Part shown: positions 12,849-18,559 of the stretch, one piece after another
Layout of the letters: every line of letters begins with the position of its first letter
Position numbering within the stretch: the first letter of the stretch is position 1
Source of the DNA: an uncultured Prevotellaceae bacterium
Lineage (GTDB): Bacteria; Bacteroidota; Bacteroidia; Bacteroidales; Bacteroidaceae
Reading direction: 5' to 3'
Assembly (NCBI GenBank): GCA_937893145.1
Contig: CALBJW010000115.1
Location: 1-18,559 of the forward strand
Length of the DNA stretch: 18,559 nucleotides
The notes under the pieces: model-generated
What the model saw: the letters and a program-made list of their open reading frames with translations, nothing else
Told to the model about the DNA's origin: nothing
The model's database searches: none
Position numbers and translations under genes: made by a program

Positions 12849-13364
12849 ATGAAGGTCGGTGATTTCGTAAGTTTTGTAAGTGCAACAGGCAGTGGTATTG
12901 TGACAGGCTTTCTCCCAAATGGAAGAGTGTTAGTCGAAGAAGATGGTATGGAGATTCCATACATACAATCGGAGCTGGTGGTGCTTGACAGTAGTGCAAT
13001 TACTGCTAATAGCAATATGGTAAACTCGTTCTCAGAGGAGAAAGTGTATAACACACCTAAGAAGTCTCAGAACGGACGCAAAGCTGTTGAGATTGACCTT
13101 CATGCAGACAAGTTGCCTTCGTATCTTCGTGGACTCAGAGTGAGGAATATCTGCGAGACACAAGTGAGATACTTTCTTGATGTGTTGAAGGAAAACGCAG
13201 GAAAGCGTGGCATGCGATTCGTGTTCATTCATGGTAAGGGTGCTGGCATCTTGCGTGAAGAATTGAAGCGTGAACTCAACAAGCGAAAGGAGCAATTTAT
13301 GTACAATGCAGCGAACTACCTGCATTACGATTTCAATTCAGCTCTTGAAGTAGTAGTATTGTAG
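12849..13364 (+). CDS. Short DUF2027-Smr domain protein
   Basis: The 171-aa protein starts with a small beta-barrel-like segment (MKVGDFVSFV...GSGIVTGF, residues 1-47) typical of the DUF2027 N-terminus. It ends with an Smr domain (about 80-171) that has the EIDLH motif (H85) and the HGKG motif (128-131). Smr domains bind nucleic acid and often nick DNA or cleave RNA; DLH and HGKG are their conserved motifs. Bacteroidales DUF2027 proteins are usually about twice as long, with an extra domain between the two parts. Here only a low-complexity linker (48-78) joins them, so this is a natural short form or an internal deletion. The reading frame is clean. It has its own promoter and terminator-bounded unit. 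Confidence 0.85.
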   Translation: MKVGDFVSFVSATGSGIVTGFLPNGRVLVEEDGMEIPYIQSELVVLDSSAITANSNMVNSFSEEKVYNTPKKSQNGRKAVEIDLHADKLPSYLRGLRVRNICETQVRYFLDVLKENAGKRGMRFVFIHGKGAGILREELKRELNKRKEQFMYNAANYLHYDFNSALEVVVL

Positions 13365-13403
13365 AAAAGTAAAAGAATATAGCTAAACTTAATTTATTAG
13401 ATT

Positions 13404-13664
13404 ATGGACAAAAAGAAAAAAGTTATCTTAAAGCAAAGTTTACACAAGGTTTGCTATGGTATGAAAATTTTAGCCTTCTGCGAGGCGTTTCGTTACCTGA
13501 TTATGGAAGATTGTAACATCACCTTTTGGTGTCTCGTCGCAACCTACTTGTTGTTATTTTTGGTCCTTCATATCTGGGAGAATAGGGATTATTCTGTGCG
13601 TATGTACCCTAATCCTGATGATGAAGAGGAATATAACTCAAAACACATTAAAGATTTGGAGTAA
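13404..13664 (+). CDS. Small single-pass membrane protein, unknown function
   Basis: The 86-aa protein starts with a Lys-rich stretch (MDKKKKVILKQ). It has one strong hydrophobic helix at about 38-58 (NITFWCLVATYLLLFLVLHIW, given here as ITFWCLVATYLLLFLVLHIW) and ends with an acidic tail (PDDEEEYNSKHIKDLE). No family is recognised. It lies 39 bp after the Smr gene on the same strand, with no terminator between them, so co-transcription is likely. The basic start favours the N-terminus inside and the tail outside. Confidence 0.6.
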   Translation: MDKKKKVILKQSLHKVCYGMKILAFCEAFRYLIMEDCNITFWCLVATYLLLFLVLHIWENRDYSVRMYPNPDDEEEYNSKHIKDLE

Positions 13665-13721
13665 GAAGATTCTTTCGATTGGTAGTGTATTTATAGTATT
13701 AATGCTAATAACAGTATTTTT

Positions 13722-13991
13722 ATGGGAGTATATTCAGATGATCCTGCTTTAGACGCAGCAATGTTCGAAGCATTCACCTCTGGTGGTAGTGGTGGAAGAC
13801 GCTCTGGTGGCGGAGTGGGCAATGGGAACGGTATTGGATGTCTTTGTATAATTCTTGTGTTTGCTATTATAGTTGGTTTTGGCAAGATTTACAAAAGTTG
13901 CAGCAATACACACGACCACGCAGATTACAATACAGAGAGTGTTAACACTTATTCCGACTCTGAACGCGAATGTTTAGATTTCCCTAAATAA
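13722..13991 (+). CDS. Small Gly-rich single-pass membrane protein, unknown function
   Basis: The 89-aa protein begins with an acidic segment (DDPALDAAMFEAF). A Gly/Ser-rich linker follows (about 20-38, with SGGSGGRRSGGG), then one membrane helix at about 37-54 (GIGCLCIILVFAIIVGFG) and a polar, acidic tail. No family is recognised. It follows the previous small membrane protein by 57 bp, and the two may form a pair. The Gly-rich, low-complexity middle makes a chance ORF less unlikely than usual, but the membrane helix supports it. The overlapping minus-strand frame has a proline-rich shadow and is not believed. Confidence 0.55.
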   Translation: MGVYSDDPALDAAMFEAFTSGGSGGRRSGGGVGNGNGIGCLCIILVFAIIVGFGKIYKSCSNTHDHADYNTESVNTYSDSERECLDFPK

Positions 13992-14125
13992 GATTCTGTA
14001 TATGGCAGTAATGTGATGAGTAGGATGATGACGAATATGACGAGGACAGCATAATACTAACTAAACACAACGTCAGTCTATCCCAATAGGCCTCTCAGAC
14101 GAAAGCATGGATATAGCAATACTTG

Positions 14126-14908
14126 TTATTTCCTGATCAAATCCTTCAACTCGTCATAACTGAAAGAGATTCTTGTTGTTCCGGCAGAGTAGGGAGCAAT
14201 TTCGTACTGATTATAGAGGAAGTGGATGCTGTCTTTGCCGAGAAGGAAGTTCTCGGAAATGAAGATGTCGCCCATGGCGAGATAGCCGAGGGAATGGAGC
14301 GAATCGAGTGATGGCACTCCAACCTTCTCCATCAGACGCTGGGTGAGTTTGGTTTCAAGTGCTACACGACAGGTGTCATTGAAGAATTCATATACTCCAA
14401 TCTTGTCGCCTGTGATAGCATCAAAACGAAGGATGGTGGTCATTTGCGATGGATGAGCACCACCGCTGAAGTAGTCTTCTGCAAGGATATAGTTGATGAC
14501 TCCCTCTTTCCCGTATTCTGCTTTGCCGTTGTAGTGGTCATAGATTTCGGAACAAGCATCTTCCTCCTTATATATATTCAGCAGTCGTTGGATATATATT
14601 TCTACTGCTTTTTCGCCATCCTCGATGTCTTGTTCGAGAAATTCCTGGATGAGTTGCTTGTTTATCTTACGACATACATCTGCGTTTTCGAGAGTTGTTG
14701 TGTCCATAAACTCCATGTTTACAGAGATGTCGTATGGGGGTGTGATTATAGTGTCACCATTGCCAGTTGCCGTAACTTTCTTTTCTGCTAAAGCCTTTGC
14801 TGCAACTTTAACGGTGTGGATGTCGTTCCATTTTTCATTGCTTGCGCAAGATGCAATAATCAGAGCGCTGATGCCTCCGATGAGTAGTAGTTGAGAACAC
14901 TTCGTCAT
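14126..14908 (-). CDS. DUF3298-domain (RsiV-like) lipoprotein
   Basis: The 260-aa protein starts with a lipoprotein signal (MTKCSQLLLIGGISALIIASC) whose lipobox IASC predicts lipidation at C21. The rest fits the DUF4163/DUF3298 pair found in RsiV-like extracytoplasmic proteins. The middle has EDYFSGGAHPSQMTTILRFD, with the family's G-x-H turn. The C-terminus has FLYNQYEIAPYSAGTTRISF, the DUF3298 signature, then YDELKDLI. In Bacillus the RsiV relative binds lysozyme and controls a sigma factor, but this protein is a lipoprotein without an attached cytoplasmic domain, so that function should not be assumed. It is 9 bp behind the upstream membrane-protein gene and probably co-transcribed with it. 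Confidence 0.82.
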   Translation of the reverse strand: MTKCSQLLLIGGISALIIASCASNEKWNDIHTVKVAAKALAEKKVTATGNGDTIITPPYDISVNMEFMDTTTLENADVCRKINKQLIQEFLEQDIEDGEKAVEIYIQRLLNIYKEEDACSEIYDHYNGKAEYGKEGVINYILAEDYFSGGAHPSQMTTILRFDAITGDKIGVYEFFNDTCRVALETKLTQRLMEKVGVPSLDSLHSLGYLAMGDIFISENFLLGKDSIHFLYNQYEIAPYSAGTTRISFSYDELKDLIRK

Positions 14909-14917
14909 TAACCTTCC

Positions 14918-15412
14918 TTATTCTTCGGTTGCAGAACTTTCTTCTGTCTGCTGTTCTTGAGTTGATACCTCGCCTTCCTCCAGAATCTCCTCTACGGCTT
15001 CTTCTGCGAGGGAGTCGATAACTGTAGTAATAACAGTGTCAGTATCAATCTTTTCTATTTGTGGATCTTTTCTTTGAATAAATTCCTCTTCTGCTATAGT
15101 GTCTGTTTTTGCTCCTTCAAAAGCATGCATCTTAGGACTTGACTTGTGGTCGAAGAATGCTAATGATGTCAATGCAAAGGCTGTGATGCAGACCAAAGCT
15201 GTTGTGGAGTGCTTGATGATGTCACTCTCAGAATCGTACTTCTTTGTTACAAATAAGTATGCAACAGCAGCGAGGATAAGAAGTATGCACTCCCAAGAAT
15301 TAAATGTGTTTGCAAACAACAATGTCTTGATGATCATCACAAGGATGATGGTCACCGCAATCATTAGTCCCATGTCTGCATAGGGATTACGTTTCTTGTT
15401 GTCGTCTGCCAT
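14918..15412 (-). CDS. Three-helix membrane protein with acidic tail, unknown function
   Basis: The 164-aa protein has hydrophobic helices at about 14-34, 40-55 and 70-87. A long hydrophilic tail (88-164) follows, dominated by Glu, Thr and Ser and ending TEESSATEE. No family is recognised. The N-terminal MADDNKKRNPYADMG is cytoplasmic-like. The stop lies 9 bp before the DUF3298 lipoprotein, so the two form an operon. A TAATTTTG box on the minus strand (15474-15481) lies upstream. Confidence 0.7.
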   Translation of the reverse strand: MADDNKKRNPYADMGLMIAVTIILVMIIKTLLFANTFNSWECILLILAAVAYLFVTKKYDSESDIIKHSTTALVCITAFALTSLAFFDHKSSPKMHAFEGAKTDTIAEEEFIQRKDPQIEKIDTDTVITTVIDSLAEEAVEEILEEGEVSTQEQQTEESSATEE

Positions 15413-15473
15413 AATTTTTGGTTTATGAGTATATCTTTTTACTTCTTGTTCGACTTGTCAATCAAATCAGTTG

Positions 15474-15481
15474 CAAAATTA
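15474..15481 (-). promoter_or_regulatory. Candidate -7 box (TAATTTTG) for the minus-strand membrane protein operon
   Basis: Read on the minus strand, the sequence is TAATTTTG, 61 bp before the ATG at 15412. It lies downstream of the oadB terminator, where a new promoter is needed. No TTTG box at a good distance was seen. Confidence 0.45.
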
Positions 15482-15531
15482 CTCATTCTATTCTTAATAA
15501 AAAACTTTAGTGACAACTATTTTTATAAAAG

Positions 15532-15574
15532 TGCAAAAAAAAGGCGTGCAATGATGATTATCAATGCACGCCTT
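15532..15574 (-). terminator. Intrinsic terminator after the decarboxylase beta subunit
   Basis: On the minus strand a perfect 10-bp stem (AAGGCGTGCA at 15565-15574, its partner at 15541-15550) is followed by an uninterrupted run of T corresponding to the A-run at 15535-15542. It lies 38 bp after the beta-subunit stop. Confidence 0.85.
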
Positions 15575-15612
15575 ACTTATAATTGTAAAGTCGAGTTTAT
15601 CTTGACATCTAC

Positions 15613-16848
15613 TTACTGGAGGAATGAGATGAGTACACCTGCAGCAACGGCTGAACCGATAACTCCTGCTACGTTTGATGACATACAGTAGTTGAGAACG
15701 TGGTTCTTAACGTCGTACTTGAGTGCGATGTCGTTAGCAACGCGTGATGCCATAGGAACAGCAGAAAGACCTGTTGCACCAATCAGTGGGTTGATCTTCT
15801 TCTTAGCAAAGAGGTTGAACAACTTCACGAGCATGATACCACCGAAGATAGAGAATCCGAATGCACAGAAACCACCAATAACGATACCGATAGTAGTCCA
15901 GTTGAGGAATGCATCTACTGTCATTGTTGCACCTACAGAAAGACCGAGGAAGATAGTTGCTGCGTTCATGATGCTGTTTGATGCTGCATCGAAGATACGG
16001 CTTGTGTTAGCACCAATTTCCTTGATGAGGTTACCGAACATGAGCATACCTACGAGTGAAACTGCTGATGGAACGAAGATTGCAACGATAATTGTTGTGA
16101 AGATAGGGAAGAGAATCTTCAATACCTTCATGTTCTTAATCTGTGTGCTGCTTGGGTAGAGCTTATCCTGCTCCTTCATGTTAATCATGAGTTCCTTCTT
16201 TGTACAGCAGAGCTTTACTACGAGTGGCACGATTACAGGAACGAGTGCCATGTATGAGTATGCTGCAATGGCGATAGGGCCAAGGAGGTGTGGAGCAAGC
16301 TTGATTGTTGTGAAGATTGCTGTAGGACCATCTGCACCACCAATGATTGCGAGTGAAGCTGCTTCCTTCATTGTGAAGAACTGTGATGCTACGAGGAGTA
16401 CTGCGAAGATACCGAACTGAGCACCAGCACCGAAGATAGCGAGCTTGAGGTTACGGAGCATAGGACCGAAGTCTGTGAGTGCACCTACACCCATGAAGAT
16501 GATTGGTGGGATGAAACCTGTCTTGATGAGCATGTAGTAGATGAAGTTCATCAAGCCGAGGTCGTGTGCAATCTTAGGGAGAGACATATCCCAGATACAT
16601 TCTTTTGTGCCGTCTGGCATGAGTACCATACCCTCACCATCGACAGCAGTAACACCCATGCCACCTCCTGGGAAGTTGGCAATGAGCACACCGAATGCGA
16701 TAGGAATCATGAGCAATGGTTCGTAACCCTTCTTGATACCGAGGTAGAGAAGGACGAGTGCCAATGCTATCATGACGAGACATCCAGGCTGTTCAGCGAT
16801 GGCACCGAATGCCGTCATTTCATAGAGTTTGCTAAATATTTCTTCCAT
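15613..16848 (-). CDS. oadB: Na+-translocating oxaloacetate-type decarboxylase, beta subunit
   Basis: This 411-aa polytopic membrane protein matches the OadB/GcdB/MmdB family, which couples decarboxylation of carboxybiotin to export of Na+. Visible signatures are FIPPIIFMGVGALTDFGPML (about 112-131) and GGADGPTAIF with the conserved aspartate D173, in the region thought to carry the Na+ site. LAPHLLGPIAIAAYSYMALV follows, then SSNVAGVIGSAVAAG near the C-terminus with N392. The length is usual. The start is 28 bp after the alpha-subunit stop. A separate gamma subunit is not in the window and may lie upstream of alpha. Oxaloacetate is the likely but not proven substrate; methylmalonyl-CoA and glutaconyl-CoA enzymes share this subunit. 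Confidence 0.93.
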   Translation of the reverse strand: MEEIFSKLYEMTAFGAIAEQPGCLVMIALALVLLYLGIKKGYEPLLMIPIAFGVLIANFPGGGMGVTAVDGEGMVLMPDGTKECIWDMSLPKIAHDLGLMNFIYYMLIKTGFIPPIIFMGVGALTDFGPMLRNLKLAIFGAGAQFGIFAVLLVASQFFTMKEAASLAIIGGADGPTAIFTTIKLAPHLLGPIAIAAYSYMALVPVIVPLVVKLCCTKKELMINMKEQDKLYPSSTQIKNMKVLKILFPIFTTIIVAIFVPSAVSLVGMLMFGNLIKEIGANTSRIFDAASNSIMNAATIFLGLSVGATMTVDAFLNWTTIGIVIGGFCAFGFSIFGGIMLVKLFNLFAKKKINPLIGATGLSAVPMASRVANDIALKYDVKNHVLNYCMSSNVAGVIGSAVAAGVLISFLQ

Positions 16849-16876
16849 TTATTTCTTTAGTCTTTTTCGATTCTTA

Positions 16877-18559
16877 TTACGCCATCTTCATGATTGGATC
16901 GTCTTCTTCAACTGAGTCGCCTGAGTTAACGAGGATTGCAGTGATAGTACCAGCCTTGTCTGCACGGATAGCGTTGAATGTCTTCATTGCCTCGATGTAA
17001 CCAAGAGTGTCACCAGCCTGAACTGCATCGCCAACCTTCTTTGGAGTCTCAGAGTTGTCCTTAGTGAGGTAGAACTTACCCTCGAGTGGAGCAAGAACAT
17101 CTTCGCCTTCACCTGCTGGAGCTGCTGGTGCTGCGCCTGCTGCTGGAGCTGCTGCTGCAGGAACTGCATCGCCGTAAGCGATTTCAACCTTGTAGTTAAC
17201 ACCATTAACGTTGACTGTAACTGACTTAGGACCTTCTGCACCTGCTGCTGGAGCATTCTTAGCAGCCTTACGCTTAGCGAGGTCAGCCTCGAAGTCTGCC
17301 TTAGCCTTACCAGACTTGTAAGCACGATACTGTTCTGGGTGCATAGCGAGTTCGAAGAGTTCTTCGTCGTCCTGTCCAAGTTCCCAGTTGTTCTCCTTCA
17401 TTTCCTTGCGGAACTCATCAAGCTTGTCTGGGTAGTAAGACTGTGGATCCTGAGTTTCGAATTCACGTCCCTGCTCCTTAGCCATCTCAACGAGTTCTGG
17501 AGCAACAGGACCAGGCAACTGACCTGACTTACCGAGAATCATATCCCAGATATTGTCAGCAATCATAGACCAACGAGCCTTGCCCTTCTCCATCTGCATT
17601 ACGTTCATGAGCGCGAGGTTCTTAACGTACTGTGAGAATGGAGTTACGAGACATGGATAACCAACCTTTGGCCATACATAAGCAACTTCGTCGAAGAGCT
17701 TAACGAGGAGTTCGTCTGTTGTGAGTTCTGGCTGGTTGTTCTTAACCTTCCACTTGTTGAGAGACTTGAGGTTGTCCTCGAGGTCAGTCATGAGTGAACC
17801 CATCATACCGCCTGGAAGACCTGGCTTAACGAGGAGTGAGTTGTTGAGGTGGTTGAGTTCTGGAATGTAGTAGCCGAGGAAGTCGTCACACATTTCCTGA
17901 ATCATAGTACGAACCTCCATGTATGCTGCCATGTTGATGTCCTTAACCTTGAAGCCAGCATCCTTCAACATTTCCTGAACAGTGATGATGTCTGCATGAC
18001 CTGTACCCCAAGAGAGTGGAGACATACCTGTATCGATGTAGTCACAACCTGCTTCTGCTACTTCGAGGATAGAAGCCATATTGAAACCAGGACCAGCGTG
18101 AGAGTGATACTGAATAACGATGTCCTTCTTGATAGCCTTGATGCCCTCAACGATCTTGCCGAGAGAAACTGGACGACCAATACCTGCCATATCCTTGAGA
18201 CAGATTTCGTCTGCACCTGCATCGATGAATGTCTTGGCGAGGTTAACGTAGTACTCAACTGTGTGGATAGGAGAGTAAGTGATACAGAGAGAAGCCTGAG
18301 CAATCATGCCTGCTTCCTTTGCATACTGGATTGAAGGAATTACGTTGCGTGGGTCGTTAAGACCACAGAAGATACGAGTGATGTCAGTACCCTGCTTCTT
18401 CTTAACAACATAGAAAAGCTTACGAACGTCCTTTGGACATGGGCTCATACGAAGACCGTTGAGTGCACGGTCGAGCATGTGAGTCTGGATACCTGCCTCA
18501 TGGAAAGGCTTTGTCCATTCGCGAACTGACTTATTTGGATTTTCTCCATAGAGGAGGTT
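16877..18559 (-). CDS. oadA: Oxaloacetate decarboxylase alpha subunit / pyruvate carboxylase subunit B (N-terminus cut by window edge)
   Basis: The frame is open from the window edge, starting NLLYGENPNKSV. The internal ATG at 18478 is therefore not the start, and about 50 residues are missing. The 560 visible residues give a carboxyltransferase TIM barrel, with EICLKDMAGIGRP and YHSHAGPGFN providing the metal and substrate residues. A conserved PYC/OADA domain follows (HLNNSLLVKPGLPGGMMGSL), then an Ala/Pro-rich linker, then a biotinyl domain with EAMKT. The lysine to be biotinylated is the 35th residue from the C-terminus, as is standard. The motif has Thr where Met is usual (EAMKM). The enzyme transfers CO2 from oxaloacetate to biotin for the beta subunit. 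Codon usage is strongly biased, as in highly expressed genes. Confidence 0.92.
   Translation of the reverse strand, partial: NLLYGENPNKSVREWTKPFHEAGIQTHMLDRALNGLRMSPCPKDVRKLFYVVKKKQGTDITRIFCGLNDPRNVIPSIQYAKEAGMIAQASLCITYSPIHTVEYYVNLAKTFIDAGADEICLKDMAGIGRPVSLGKIVEGIKAIKKDIVIQYHSHAGPGFNMASILEVAEAGCDYIDTGMSPLSWGTGHADIITVQEMLKDAGFKVKDINMAAYMEVRTMIQEMCDDFLGYYIPELNHLNNSLLVKPGLPGGMMGSLMTDLEDNLKSLNKWKVKNNQPELTTDELLVKLFDEVAYVWPKVGYPCLVTPFSQYVKNLALMNVMQMEKGKARWSMIADNIWDMILGKSGQLPGPVAPELVEMAKEQGREFETQDPQSYYPDKLDEFRKEMKENNWELGQDDEELFELAMHPEQYRAYKSGKAKADFEADLAKRKAAKNAPAAGAEGPKSVTVNVNGVNYKVEIAYGDAVPAAAAPAAGAAPAAPAGEGEDVLAPLEGKFYLTKDNSETPKKVGDAVQAGDTLGYIEAMKTFNAIRADKAGTITAILVNSGDSVEEDDPIMKMA

Noticed and set aside
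13691..13885. Minus-strand 64-codon proline-rich ORF
   Set aside because: Shadow of the Gly-rich small membrane protein on the plus strand.
13992..14125. Acidic-tail-like reading (DDDEYDEDS) in the spacer between convergent genes
   Set aside because: A stop precedes it by two codons and there is no start. It is too short to support a gene.

Overview
The window looks like a chromosomal segment of a Bacteroidales bacterium, most likely Prevotella or a close relative. The evidence is the promoter style (TAnnTTTG boxes rather than TATAAT), the ECF sigma / DUF4974 anti-sigma / STN-domain receptor trio, the DUF2027-Smr protein, the Na+-pumping decarboxylase operon, and a Cas13b protein whose repeat resembles those of Prevotella type VI-B loci. 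This assignment rests on family knowledge; no database search was possible.

Layout. (1) 1-1932, minus strand: a surface-signalling operon of ECF sigma factor, short transmembrane anti-sigma protein and STN-domain outer-membrane protein (cut by the window edge). (2) 2271-5253, plus strand: a tightly packed housekeeping run of nitroreductase, DUF2520 Rossmann protein, KdsC-type HAD phosphatase, Maf-type nucleotide pyrophosphatase and an Lrp/AsnC regulator. (3) 5306-12010, plus strand: a defence island. It holds a WYL-domain regulator, a YhcG/DUF1016 PD-(D/E)XK nuclease, an orphan gene fragment, a full-length type VI-B effector Cas13b (1143 aa, both HEPN R-x4-H motifs intact) and a co-directional CRISPR array of 7 repeats and 6 spacers. 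No cas1, cas2, csx27 or csx28 is present in the window. (4) 12011-12765: about 0.75 kb without an intact gene, but rich in structure: a broken ORF, a cluster of CTTCATGCG and CTTAAGG repeats with three 11-bp tandem copies, a strong hairpin terminator, and a possible structured RNA closed by a long-range stem and followed by a second terminator. (5) 12849-13991, plus strand: a short DUF2027-Smr protein and two small membrane proteins. (6) 14126-18559, minus strand: a DUF3298 lipoprotein with a three-helix membrane protein, then the beta and alpha subunits of a Na+-translocating oxaloacetate-type decarboxylase (alpha cut by the window edge).

How the genes may work together. Cas13b should process array transcripts into crRNAs of the form spacer-repeat and cleave RNA complementary to the spacers. 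The reverse complement of every spacer can be read without a stop in at least one frame, and spacer 6 is open only in that direction, which fits guides antisense to mRNAs. The WYL protein resembles BrxR/CapW-type regulators of phage-defence islands. The promoters of the WYL gene, the nuclease gene and cas13b share the same upstream architecture: two TTTG boxes 11 bp apart, then a TAnnTTTG-like box. The same arrangement precedes the unrelated Smr gene, so it may be a general promoter type rather than an operator. Most interesting for follow-up are the WYL-YhcG-Cas13b grouping without the usual Csx accessory, and the structured, repeat-rich 12.2-12.75 kb stretch behind the array.
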